Source: Smallanthus sonchifolius
Lineage: Eukaryota > Streptophyta > Magnoliopsida > Asterales > Asteraceae
Assembly: GCA_023525975.1 (NCBI GenBank)
Contig: CM042044.1
Span: 12,758,501 to 12,822,500, forward strand
DNA: 64,000 bases
Direction of reading: 5' to 3'
How positions within the stretch are numbered: the first letter of the stretch is position 1; each line of letters opens with the position of its first letter. Both the position numbers and the translations under genes were made by a program. The notes beneath the pieces were generated by a model. It ran no database searches. It saw only the letters and a program-made list of their open reading frames with translations, and was not told the DNA's origin. Positions 43,424 through 54,144 of the stretch are shown piece by piece.

Positions 43424-45620
43424 CATCGCTGAGATACACCGCGTCCGGCTGAAGACGTTAAACTTAGCGCTACTAGGAGGCAACCTAAGGTTAGTTAACT
43501 TTAATTTCTTGTCTAGTTAAATGAACGTTGTGCGTGTGTTCCCTAGAAACCCTCACGAGACTAAACTCGTCCACTCGAGCTACCGAGGGGTTTAAAAGGC
43601 CTGTTGCATATGCTAAATGCCTCCGTGATTCATACGAAAGTGAGTTAGGTTGTTATTTATTTATTTATTTTAGTTAGTTGTATGCAATTGGCCAAGTGTG
43701 GGGACGTCTCTCGGGAGATGAGGATTGGATAGAGTGTGATTGAGGACAATACACAAACCCGTGGGGGGTAGGATGCCGTTGTAGAGTCTGTAGAAAATTT
43801 TGAGTTTTTCGGTCTTTTCGGTATAGTTTTGTGTTTTTCTAATTTTTTGCAGAGTTTCGTGGCAATTTGGGTGATAAAAACCATCAAGAAAAGCATTCCA
43901 GGTATGTGTGCATATAATCTAAGTGTTGGAATAAGTTTTTGAAAAGTTTGAAAAATTTGAGTTTTAGGAGTTAAAAAATTTTATAAGGTAAAAATTTATT
44001 TTTGAAGTTTTCTTTCTGTGAAGGACAACTCTTCGCGGTACGTGGCCCATCTTCGCGACACGCGAAGACCAAAAGAAAGGGGCCGGACAATTTTTTGTCC
44101 CTCGCGACTGTCCTTTGACTTTCGCGGTACGCGAGAAACCCCTGAAACCCTAATTTTTTTATTTTTATTTTGTTTTTATTTTTACTATTTGTGTCGTTGG
44201 AATCCGTCGGGTCTTTTAATTTTCTTTGAGTCGTTATATTGAGTAGATATGATGCTTGTGGGTTTGTTTCGAGCTTAATTTTGCAGGTTTGGATTTGAAT
44301 TTTCCGTACTCAATCTCCATTCGGGGGACGATAATCCGACTTTTGCTTGATTCTTTTGTACAAGGCAACCCGTTTGTATGCATGGAGCACGATTGCGAAT
44401 GAAATGCAATACGATCGTCTTTCCAGCTAAGTTTTAATTTTTGTATTTTGTTTTTTGTTTTGAGTCACTCTTCCTACATTGAGGACAATGCAGAGTTTAA
44501 GTGTGGGGAGGGGAGACCTTGTCTAGGTCTAGTTTGAGTATTTTATTTTTGAGTGAGTTTTGAGTCATAAAAATACATAAAATTTTAAAATTTTTTTGAA
44601 AAATGTCTCTGGATTAGAATGTTTGCAACTAAATGGAAACTGATAGTATAATCGGAAATTTACGTGTGGAATTTAATTAAATAATAATGATGATCAAACA
44701 TGTCTAATTTGTAACGTTTTGGTAGACCTAACCGACTTAATAGCTTAAATATCCTCATAGTATATCTAGTTTAATTGAATAATTAATTCAGGATATCTTG
44801 TGGGTTCACATCTTAGGGGTGTCGGTAAGGTCAAAACTGTCAACATAGGGTGATAGGTACCTTTATAAGCACAAATTTATAAGTTTTTAAAATTATCTGG
44901 CACACCGCTTTCTTTTTATGAAAATAAATCCGAAAGTTGGTGGTGCCTGCATTCCATAATCCATCATTAATGAGCTTAATTAATTAATTTGAGATCTTAG
45001 GTTTTGCCTACGTGTTACCCTCCGGGATAGTGACTTGGTTGATACACCCATGGGCGAGAGTTAAGTGATCAAAAATATTGGATGACTAACTTAGGTTTAC
45101 GTGTTTCCCTTTGGGATGGTGACTTGAATGATACACCCATGTTCCGAAGCTTATGTACTTCATTGCTTAAAAACCGCAGCCTACGTGTCATATAACGGGT
45201 TCCAGCTTGATTGAAACACCACTGGGTTAGGTTTATTCATATAACATTAATAAAAGCTCATATCATTCATTCACCGATCCATTATCCATTTTAATTGTTA
45301 GAACATATAAATTCGTGTTTATAATGGTGGAAAATCTATAAGGTTTAACCCGGGCCTAAACATGACCTTGAGATGGGATTAGGCTGAGTCGTAGCTTTCT
45401 GAGTGTGAGACCCATAGATAAACTATTGGCTTGGTAATGTATGATACAATAGATCACATAGTCGAGGGCTCGAGAGTCGGTGGTTGAGTTTAATTGGACA
45501 GAAATACCGATTGTTATGATTAACGTGTTATGAAAGTCTGTGCTGTGAAAAATGAAAGTAAAGTTGCAAGTTTCCCGATTATGATTCCATTGCATTATTC
45601 TTTTTCGGGACGAAAAAGGT
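43424..45620. other. Non-coding 3' internal region of the Athila-like element
   Basis: It starts with the typical post-ORF string GAAGACGTTAAACTTAGCGC...GGAGGCAACCTAAGG (43452-43494). It has AAGTGTGGGGA-type purine motifs (43694-43704, 44499-44509), LTR-like CGCG palindromes (about 44033-44135) and about three degenerate ~90-bp repeats with CCTACGTGT...GATACACCCATG (45005-45230). No open frame with a domain is present. Confidence 0.75.
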
Positions 45621-45621
45621 A

Positions 45622-45632
45622 TAGTGTGGGGA
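45622..45632 (+). other. Polypurine tract of the Athila-like element
   Basis: TAGTGTGGGGA directly precedes the 3' LTR start (TG at 45633). Confidence 0.75.
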
Positions 45633-46728
45633 TGTGATGCAGGGTTAAATATCCCATGTATAAGTGTCGGTTTTTGTACGTTTTAATAGTTTAACTGTGT
45701 TTATCGAGTCAGTTTTATGCGTGTCTTGTATTTTGATGTGTTACAGGGTAAATGTGCTAAAGAGCGGAAGTTTACGAGTGATATATACGAAGGCAAGAAG
45801 CCCGAGAGGTCAAAGAAAGAGAAGTCAAAGATCAAAAGTCAAAATCTTGAGTTTTGGGTACGCGAAGACCTAGGAGTTTGTTTTCGCGGTACGCGAGAGA
45901 AGGAAAAAGCACGCCCGACTATTTTGGTCTTCGCGGTATGCGAAGGCCTGGCCAGAGAAGTTCGCGAGATGCGAAGAAACCTTATTACGGAAAATTAAAC
46001 CTAATTTCAATTTTAAAGCCATTGTGACTCCCATTCTCGAATAACCTTCTTCTTTGCCGTCCCGTTGCTTCCCTAAGGCGATTCCAGAGCTTGTTTGGCC
46101 AATTATTCTTAGTTTTGAATGCTTGTAAGTTTAAAGTTTAGATTTTTAATGTTTTCGACAATCATGAGCGGCTAAACGCTTTCGTGATCCCTTCGGGTGA
46201 ACGATTTATGCTTGTACTCGTATGATTTTAGTTGATGATTAGTATTAGATTGAAGTTTTGTGAACCTCTTAAGTTCTTTGAATTCAATTGTGTGTTTGAT
46301 TTATGAACAATTGCATGTTTTCAATTTATGGCATCTGTCATTGGTTCTTGGTTTTCTTGCATCGGGAACAATTGCATGATTGAATTGATTATTGTGTGAT
46401 TGGGTTAAACAGTTAAACAAGGTTATGTCTATGTAATCTCTGATCTAATTTGAAACTAAAATTGTGCGTGTGCTTTGCTAAATATAAAACCCGGAGTGGT
46501 CATTCTTCTCCAATTGTTTTCACAACTTAAAGTTAATTGCTTTTTATAATTCCAAGTGTTTTAAGTAATAAAGTTGAGAACTTTAGTAGTAATTGAATCA
46601 GTTTAGTTTAAATATCATTCTCCACTGGTTACCTGTGGATTCGACAACACTACTTTCCTGTCTACAGTTTAAGGTAGCTAAGTAGTGAATTTTATAAATA
46701 TTTTTGATTGACCTTGACATCGCGATCA
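45633..46728 (+). repeat. Athila-like 3' LTR (1096 bp)
   Basis: Begins TGTGATGCAGGGTTAAATATCCC and ends CGCGATCA. It is the full-length form; the 5' LTR lacks about 259 bp of it. Confidence 0.9.
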
Positions 46729-47619
46729 CCAGGCACGGGCGCACCAAGTACCCAGACACGGTCGGGCCTCATGCCCAGGCACGGTCGCGCCTCTTGCCCA
46801 GTCAAAATCCAAATTCAATTTGTAACATCCCAAACTGTTCAAATTCGCAATTGATATACGATTCATTGATGAATAACCATTTCTAAGCATTATTGGGTGT
46901 TAATGATCGCAAATTAATTCCATTATGGTCCTTAAACCCGTAACCGTCGACCCCTTGACAAACACCATCGAATTCAACCATTTGGGATAACAATTTTGCA
47001 ATCAAACTCTCTTCACACTCTAATCGCACCTCTGTGAACCTATTGCACACATCAATTTGGTAGGAGACGAAGCCAGAGACGCCAGTGACTAAACCACTCG
47101 AAGTCGGAACACAGTTTATTCGAACTCCATCAATTCGACACCAATTCAGGTAATTGAAACCTTCCTCACATCGTTTTAGTCTGTTAATTGAAAGCCCTAA
47201 CATATCCGGGGCTTACAACTTTGAATGAACATATTTTAGGGTTCATATCAATTCGGGTTTAATCGAACTATACCGTAGACTCGATCTCAATTCAATTAAT
47301 CTATATGCTTAGATTCGCAATCATCAACTCAGTGAAAGCCCCATGATTCCAACTCTTAATCTTATCGAATTTAAGCAATTTGATTTCAAGTTTAAACCTA
47401 GGGTTTTCAGGATTTCAAACGAGCAATTAACAGTCTTAAACTCGATGTTTTTACAATGATCCGCACCCACAGATTCACATTTTACCAATGAACAAAACCC
47501 CCATATCCTTATGGTCATTCGCGATCGAAATCAGAAGGATTTGGGACTGGTTCGATTCTAGTTTTGAAAGGGGGAGGAACATTGAGACTCTGAATGTAAA
47601 AACCAAACAGAACCAGGTC

Positions 47620-47720
47620 TTGGATGCGATACCCTAGCGGGCAAGACTGGTTAAAGTGTTGTGCTGTTGTGGGTGAGACCCGTGTTCAATTCTCACAACT
47701 CGTTTTTGTTTCTAGTCATT
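47620..47720 (+). other. tRNA-like (SINE head-like) sequence inside the solo LTR
   Basis: A box-like GACTGGTTAAAGTG and B box-like GTTCAATTCTC about 40 bp apart resemble a degraded Pol III promoter. No A-tail or target duplication is visible. It may be a SINE fragment or chance. Confidence 0.3.
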
Positions 47721-49007
47721 TTTAAATCTGTAACCGGGTTGAGACACGGTCACACCTCATACCTAGACACGATCACGCCTCGTGTCTAGGCATAGTCGTG
47801 CTGCCCTATGCCCTGACACGGTCGTGCGTTCCTTTGGTTTTTCAATTTAAAGAGATTTTTAAACAGAATACACTCCATATTAGAATAAATTTATAACTAG
47901 TTCTAAGTATTATTTTTATTTAAAAATAATATATTTATTATTATAATCACTTAAACAATTATTTTGTTCACAAAATCACATGGATTATTAGTTAATATTT
48001 TTACCTCGTGTCTAGTTGTGTTCACATAAATCGCATCCTACTAAATACCGGACTAGGGATATTCTAATCCCGATGACCGGATGTATATTCGTTAACCGTA
48101 CGCATATTTAGGACGTCCGATCTACCCATATCGTCGTCACATATTCCTACGTATCCCTAACAGTCGTGATCATATTCTAGGGCAATCGTAGACTGTGCAC
48201 TTGCAAACTATTCGTGGTTTTTGTTGCATTCTTGTGTGGTGCTAATTACCTACGCTCTACACACTCAGGTGAGTTTCACGGCCCCTTTACTGTTTTAAAT
48301 TAGGGGAGAAAACATGACACAAACATATGATTGTTGTAATTCTTATATTATCATTTGTTAAGACTAAGTGTAACACTCTATCATGAAAGTCCTTACACAT
48401 CGAACCATTTAATATGAACTTAGCGAGATAATATTGAGTAGTACTACTGGGGCTGACAAACCCCACCCGCGTTAGCTGCTCTAACTCGACTGGAGATCGA
48501 AAGGGTGTAATATTGACCTAACGCACTACCATTGTTGATAGAAATGGTGGAAGGCATTCAAACACAACAAACAGTCAGCTTCGATTGCGCACGCTTTAGT
48601 AAACATGAATATAGGTTAGCTACCTATTGATATATATTGTATCTATATAATCTGGCAAACACTATTACAAACTGAAACCTGTGAACTCACCAACCTAGTG
48701 TTGACACATTTTCTTACATGTTTGTCGGTAAGGCATAGGTGCAAATTTAGGATATGCATTGGAGTCCTTTTAGTTATTGCAAACATTATCCAAACATTTA
48801 AAACTATTGATCTGCTTTTTATTAAACTTGACTTTGGGCGCGTTTGCTTTGCGCATTAAACACTTTAATTATCGCTTCCACATTTACTCTGAACATTAAT
48901 GATTTTATTAAACGTTAAAAGTGTCGTTTGACGTAACTAATAACTGAGATCCTGGTTTGTCACACGCCTCGCAGTAAAACTCTGTTAGTGGATTTGGGGT
49001 TGTGACA

Positions 49008-49170
49008 AGACCAAAAGACAAGATTATTGTCAAAAAGAAAATTGTTAAGATACCTCCAAAGGACGCCAAGTGTTGTCGCTGCGGTGAGATTGGTCACTGG
49101 TTGAGGAACTGCCCGATATATCGTGAGCTAAAGGAGTACATTGCTTTCAAAGAGGGTACTTTCGGTATGT
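49008..49170 (+). pseudogene. Copia gag fragment, part 3 (zinc knuckle)
   Basis: After the solo LTR and its TSD the gag continues with a Lys-rich linker and a CCHC knuckle CCRCGEIGHWLRNC, then PIYRELKEYIAFKEGTF. It stops at 49168-49170 (TAG). The linker matches the Lys-rich end at 39404, showing the pieces were one frame. Confidence 0.82.
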
Positions 49171-49341
49171 AGAACCTAATAAGTTCTTACGGTTCAATGA
49201 TTAGAGTACCCATATCTTGTAAATTCTTTTGCAGGAACTAAAGAAGGATAAAAGACTGGAAGATCATATCACCGTGAAGACATTAAGATATTCTATAATC
49301 TATTTTAAATAGCCCGGTTCTAAACATTTTGAATATTTTAA

Positions 49342-49530
49342 TTTTCATACCTAGTTGATACTATGGGACAAAGTTTTCAGTTTATGGTTTGGCGAACTTT
49401 TGTTATGGTTGATAATGATTTATTTGTTAAAACATTTTTATTTTCGTACCTAGTTGATACCATGGGACAAAGTTTTCCGTTTATGGTTTGGTGAACTTTT
49501 GTTATGGTTGATAATGATTTATTTGGTTTA
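49342..49530. repeat. ~99-bp tandem duplication
   Basis: Two copies with a few mismatches (TACCTAGTTGATAC at 49348 and 49447; GGGACAAAGTTTTC and TTATGGTTGATAATGATT in both). Confidence 0.9.
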
Positions 49531-49639
49531 TATGAATATCACATTTGTTCTAAGGCTGGGTCCAAATACTATTTATGAAATTAATATTGAGGCTAGACCA
49601 AAATGTTCAGTTTATCATATTTTTTTTTTCACAATGGTT

Positions 49640-50205
49640 CTACGTACAACTCGAGTTTGGTTTCAAAACAGACTAGGCACAAACTCATCACTACGCGCAT
49701 CTATTAAAGCGAGGCGTGAACGAAACAAGGGTGTGTCGCACAAACTCGACGAGGACGTCGTGAATTTAGGTGGTGGAGACTGTCACGACCCACCTAAAGT
49801 TGCAGGTCACAACACCCGAGCTCCGGAAGTTTCCAGACAGGTTTGGAGGCATCTAGGGCTGCGAGGAACTCTCCGGAACAGCCCCTAAAATCTGAACGAG
49901 ACATGGCAGATTGGATGGCTCAAGATCATCCCAAGAAGGGCCTAGAACAACTTAGAATGGCTGCACAAATCAACCCCAAAGCTTCTACCAGGAAGACTCT
50001 AGAGCAACCATAAGATATGCAAAGAATGGTCTAGATTAAGAAGCACCTAGACCAACCCCAAACAAGTATAAATTGGTGATAGGTTGTCATTTTTAAGGCA
50101 CCCCACATAACCCACAACTCTTAGTCTTGTAAAAGCTTCTTGTAATCAATACAAAGATTTATTTGATCGTAACATGTACACTTCCGCAACACATGACTTG
50201 AATTA
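49640..50205 (+). mobile_element. Probable LTR-retrotransposon 3' end (ORF tail, polypurine tract, LTR)
   Basis: A coding-like tail ending in DEDVVNLGGGDC overlaps the purine tract GGTGGTGGAGAC (49777-49788), followed by TGTCACGACCCACC, an LTR-like start. A TATA-like TATAAATTGG (about 50069) and a CTTGTAATCAATACAAAG polyadenylation-like region follow. The right end is uncertain (about 50180-50210), and the family is not determined. Confidence 0.5.
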
Positions 50206-50479
50206 CTACATAATCGGGACACATGCTTAACTTAGATCGGAATCTAAGTGCCACACGAGAGTTGGAAGATCACTCCGTGACACCTAGCTATGCTGACAAT
50301 GGCACTACCTAGTGATATTACCATAACTTCAATAATCACAAATCTGCAAAAGATCATTGAAATGCATTGTCCAAGATGTATAAAGACAAATCATAAATGA
50401 AGAATAACAAAAAGAAGATGCTGAAAAGACCATATGACCTGTCTGGACTTGTTCCTGGAAAGAATCTTACAACTTAGTT

Positions 50480-51160
50480 CAATAGATATGTTAGGTTGAT
50501 ATGTGAATTGAAATTTTTGCTGAGATGGAACTGGATAATGCTGATGTGATGAAGCAGTTCATGACCTCATTACCTCATAAATGGCTTTTCTATACAATAA
50601 TAATCAGAAGAACCAAGAATCTGTATACCTTCACTCCAGAAGAGGTTTATGAGACTCTTCAGAACTATGAGTTTGAGTCAGGACAACTGCAGGAAAACAA
50701 TGTACCAATCATTCATCTTATAGGAGCACTACTTGTAGCTCTTATGGTTAAGACAGTTTCTGAAGGTCCTCCTGTGATTTAATTTGTATGCACTAAGTGT
50801 TCACATAACTCATGTGAGTCATAGTCTCAAGGATAATTTGCTCCTCAAGCCAAGAATGACAATATGACTTTGTTTTCAACTTTCATAAACAGTTATGAAG
50901 CCTTTCTTGCTACTCAACTCATTGCATGCAATCTCTTAGGAGAAGATCTCGATCAAATCAATCCCGATGACTTAGATGAGTTGGATATGCAATGGAAGAT
51001 GACCATAATTACCTATGAGGGAAAAAATATTTTCAAGCCAATCCTCAAAATAAAGTGGCCTAGACAGGAGCAAGGTCAAGTGCTACAACTGTAGCCAACT
51101 AGGTCACTTTGCTAGAGAATGTAATGCTCCAAAAGATGCTTCAAGACTAACCTTCAAGTT
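50480..51160 (+). pseudogene. Second copia gag fragment
   Basis: Open part 50525-50782 has LDNADVMKQFMTSLPHKW and TPEEVYETLQNYEFE; 50864-51094 has LDQINPDDLDELDMQWKMT. A frameshift then leads to a CCHC knuckle CYNCSQLGHFAREC (about 51078-51120) in another frame. These are the usual gag motifs of plant copia elements. No pol follows. Confidence 0.85.
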
Positions 51161-51169
51161 CAATGCTCT

Positions 51170-51360
51170 TCCAACAATCAACCTAAGGCTTCAATCTTTA
51201 AGCCTACAACATTGGCATCACAACAGTTTCCTCATAAGAGATTACCATTTCATGAACCTAAGGCTTCAATCTCTAGATTACCATTGGCGTCACAACAGTC
51301 TTCCAGCAATCAACCTAAGGCTTCAATATCTAGATTACCATTTCATGAACCTAAAATCCT
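51170..51360. repeat. Short tandem repeats after the copia gag knuckle
   Basis: Units containing CCTAAGGCTTCAATMTCTAGATTACCATT and CATTTCATGAACCTAA are repeated two to three times. They remain partly open (66 codons, Ser/Pro-rich) as an extension of the gag linker. Confidence 0.75.
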
Positions 51361-51549
51361 TAAAAATAAGGTTTTAAGATTTTCAGAACAATCTATTAAA
51401 ATTTTGTTTTAAGATTGTAGGAAGTTGGTTAGCTTTTTATTAAAATAATGATAAAATAATAACGATACTCTCGTTACTCTTGGAAAATACTCTAGTACAA
51501 TATCGTATACAAAACCGAATGAAAAATTAAACATAAAATATAATTTTAC

Positions 51550-52122
51550 ATAATAAACATGATTTGAACCGCGAGTCTTCAAGAGGTTGCGACTTCAAGT
51601 TCTTTCTGGACATGAGTATTCAACTTCGTCCTTGACTGTAATAATAAACAAACTATTGTTGACGGTTGTGGTTGAGGATTCGTGTTCAGCGCGAGTCCCT
51701 TAAAACAAATTTCAAGTCTCACTAAGAGAGCTTGTTTGTCTCTTAGGGTACAACACCCAAGCAATGTGTACCGCCGGGGATGGCTCACGCGTTCGAGGTA
51801 TCAGTTGGTGAAAGGTGTTTAATAATTTGTGGAAAAGAAGAAGTTGGTGGTAGCTAGGAATTCGTTAGAGTTCTCTCTACTTAGCTAAAGTGGGTTGCTC
51901 AACTCTCTCTGTTTTCTATGTGAGCCTTCGGGTTTTTTTATATTGAAACTTAAAACAAAATTTTCATCTTATACTCACGTCAAAATTCCATATTTAGTTT
52001 TGTATTTAAACAAAATTAATATAACTTATATGGATTTATGAGTCAAGCCAAACTTCCATATTCATTCATGGCATGTTTTTGTAATCGCTCAACATTAAAC
52101 AAGTTGTTACAATTTCCTACTC
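51550..52122 (-). mobile_element. Probable LTR on the minus strand with promoter
   Basis: On the minus strand a TATA box AATATAAAAAAACCCG (about 51931-51945) is followed by a leader with AGAGAGAGTTGAGC, then TTGGGTGTTGTACCCTAAG and TTTGTTTATTATTACAG. This looks like the U3-R-U5 of a copia LTR. The boundaries are not resolved, and no coding region of that element is adjacent. Confidence 0.45.
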
Positions 52123-52124
52123 AT

Positions 52125-52325
52125 AGGAACCAAAACTGGTCACAGGTAAAAACTTTGGTCATAGGTACCAAAACCGGTCACAAGTAACAACGTTGGTCAT
52201 AAGTACCAAAACTGGTTATAGGTGGCAACTTTGGCCATAGGTATAAACTGGTCATAGGTAGAAACTTTGGCCATAGGTATCAAAACTGGTCATAGATAGC
52301 AACCTTGGTCATAGGTACCAAACTT
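52125..52325. repeat. Minisatellite of GGTCATAGGTACCAAAACTGG units
   Basis: About five degenerate units of ~36-38 bp, alternating GGTCAYARGTACCAAAAC and GGTCAYAGGTARMAACTTT half-units. Confidence 0.9.
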
Positions 52326-53560
52326 CCTGCTGATTTAACACTACTAGCATCGTTAGTTTACTCGTCTTAGCTTTGTATTGGATGCGGTTTGGTTCGTTGC
52401 GAAGCTCTCATACAGTAGAACACAAACCCGAAAAATAATAACTATATTAATCTCAATTTACATATAGATATTTGTGTCCAAAGTTAGTGAAAAAACACTT
52501 TTCCAGTACTTTTTTCAATAAGTGTTAGTTTCAAACTCCACATATAGTCAGGTATATTGTTTGTTTTGAACACACAAAAATATACAAACTTTCACATACT
52601 AGCACTGATTTCCATCATGCAAAGAGCAACAACAAACTTCAATCGCAATGTACACTCTAAATTTATTAGTTTCTTCCACTAGTTCTTTCCTTCATTGTGG
52701 TCAACAATGAGTACAAATCTGTGTTTATTTAATATCATATATGCTCTTCTTAACATGCGCAATGTTATTGTTTTCAAGTAACATCAATATCAACAATCTA
52801 TGCTCTTCCACTAGTTAGTTATTCCTATTGATCATTGATTTTTAGACTAATCAATTATTCCCTATCATATCTTTCTTGCTTGATTATCATGAAAGTGAAG
52901 AAAGACACTTTCTTTTTCCTTCTAATGGGTATCTTCAAATTGTATGAATATTTTGCCCCCATCATCTTTACTTTTCTTGATACTAAGAATACTTCAATCA
53001 CATATTCATCTAGAGAGACAGTTTACGCATTAGATTCATTCTATTAGCGATCATGATGTCCCTTCTACACCTTTCGTCGATGTAATGATTACGCACGTTC
53101 AAATAATGCGCCATTAACATCAGTCGATCCGTTAACATCAGTCCATATGTGATATGTTCCATGAACAGTTAATATTTTTTTCAATAATGCACATTTTGGT
53201 TTGACTTCAGCACCTTGTAGGTTTCCATGATATTTAGATGTCTTCCATGTGTGAGCCCCCTTTGATTCTCTAGCACTTATATTTGTTTGAAAAACATCAT
53301 TACTTCTTTTAACGTAAACATGTTTACTAGATTAGCTACATTATTGAAAGATACATAACTTGAAAGTTACTTATCCTTGAATCACTTGATGAACACTATT
53401 GTTGTCGTTTCCATGTCTTTCCTTAGGATATATATTCGTTTCTTTACATAGTATGCTAATTTGTCCTCATTTGAGTTTTGTATACGTATTCGTACATTTA
53501 ATAAAGCTACCCTATCAAAATATGCCTATAAAATACCTCAAATAATGAATTTATCAGCCC
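52326..53560. other. Spacer with no recognised feature
   Basis: AT-rich, probably old sequence. An open frame of 70 codons (52835-53047) is Phe/Ile-rich without a recognisable domain. Confidence 0.4.
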
Positions 53561-53575
53561 AACTTTATGCACGCA

Positions 53576-53799
53576 CACCGTTGGCCATCTGGTGTTGTGG
53601 TAGCCCCAAGACTTCCCATAGTGGAGGTCTTGAGTTCGAGTCTCACTTGAAGCAATTATTTGAGTTGAGTTAGGGGGTTTTCTCGGTTGTGGGTTTCCTC
53701 CCGGGTTGGGGCTTCGGTCCGGATTTGTGGGAGTAGTTGGACCCGATTTAGATAACATCTATCTCCTAAGAGGATCTTGTTGTATGCTCTATAAAAAAG
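53576..53799 (+). mobile_element. tRNA-derived SINE 1
   Basis: A box-like TCTGGTGTTGTGGTAG and B box GAGTTCGAGTCTC lie 40 bp apart, followed by a G/T-rich body (GGTTTTCTCGGTTGTGGG, CGGTCCGGAT) and a short A-run (53793-53798). TSD ACTTTATGCACGCA (53562-53575) against ACTTTATGGATGCA (53800-53813), two mismatches. It shares its head with the SINE at 38640. Confidence 0.88.
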
Positions 53800-53871
53800 A
53801 CTTTATGGATGCATATTAATTATGTATCGTACAAGACTATTTTGAAGGCTCTGATAGAATCTCAATGATTT

Positions 53872-54107
53872 ACCGTTGGCCATTTGATGCAATGCACGCA
53901 TATTAATTATGTATCATACAAGAGTACTGGAAGTATTGGGTTCGAGTCTCATCTAAAGCAATTATTTGGGTTGAGTCTGTGGATTTTCTCAGTTGTGGGT
54001 TTTCTCCTGGTTTGGCGGTTCGATCCGGATTGGCGGAGTAGTTAGCCCCGATTTAGATAACATCTATTTGCCAAGAGCATCCTGTTCCCGGTGTCTGTTT
54101 AAAAAAA
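53872..54107 (+). mobile_element. tRNA-derived SINE 2, with a foreign 30-bp patch
   Basis: Same family as SINE 1 (GTTGGCCATTTGATGCAA head, GGGTTCGAGTCTC B box, GGATTTTCTCAGTTGTGGG body), ending in an A-tail (54101-54108). TSD AGAATCTCAATGATTT is perfect (53856-53871, 54108-54123). Between the boxes about 30 bp (53894-53923) are unrelated to SINE 1 and match the flank of SINE 1 instead. Confidence 0.9.
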
Positions 54108-54144
54108 AGAATCTCAATGATTTGGTTAAGGATTTGAACCATCA

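Larger units (their letters stand above)
39569..46728 (+). mobile_element. Athila-like gag-protease element lacking RT and integrase
   Basis: It is bounded by LTRs at 39569-40392 and 45633-46728, with a TGGCGCC-type primer site and a GTGTGGGGA polypurine tract. The 5.2-kb interior holds gag and an aspartic protease, then 2.2 kb of non-coding sequence. No RT, RNase H or integrase motif is visible in any frame, so it must rely on a partner for mobility. A clean 5-bp TSD was not found (GCCCA left, CCAGG right). Confidence 0.85.
39405..49007 (+). mobile_element. Gypsy solo LTR (about 2.4 kb), split by an Athila-like element
   Basis: Left part 39405-39568 starts TCTGACACCC (probably TGTGACACCC with one change) and the right part 46729-49007 ends GGGGTTGTGACA. 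The 5-bp TSD AGACC lies at 39400-39404 and 49008-49012, and the copia gag reads on across it. No primer site or internal region follows, so it is a solo LTR left by recombination. The right part has a splice-donor-like CAG|GTAA (47148-47153), a palindromic ACACGGTC...CGTGTCT slot (about 47740-47830), CTCAGGTGAG (48266-48275) and the CGCGTTAGCTG block. An internal TGTAACATCCC at 46821 could mark a further nested LTR start. Confidence 0.75.

Noticed and set aside
46821..46840. Start of an independent LTR at TGTAACATCCC
   Set aside because: It resembles the Gypsy A start, but there is no TSD or matching end, and the AGACC TSD shows that the whole 39405-49007 stretch behaves as one LTR. It remains possible as a further nested piece.
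47620..47720. Functional tRNA gene
   Set aside because: A and B box-like motifs are present, but the sequence does not fold into a convincing cloverleaf by eye and lies in a solo LTR; kept only as a weak tRNA-like feature.
49454..49888. 144-codon ORF as a host gene
   Set aside because: The first half lies in a tandem duplication and AT-rich DNA, and the end runs through a polypurine tract into an LTR-like start; only the middle looks like a retrotransposon ORF tail.
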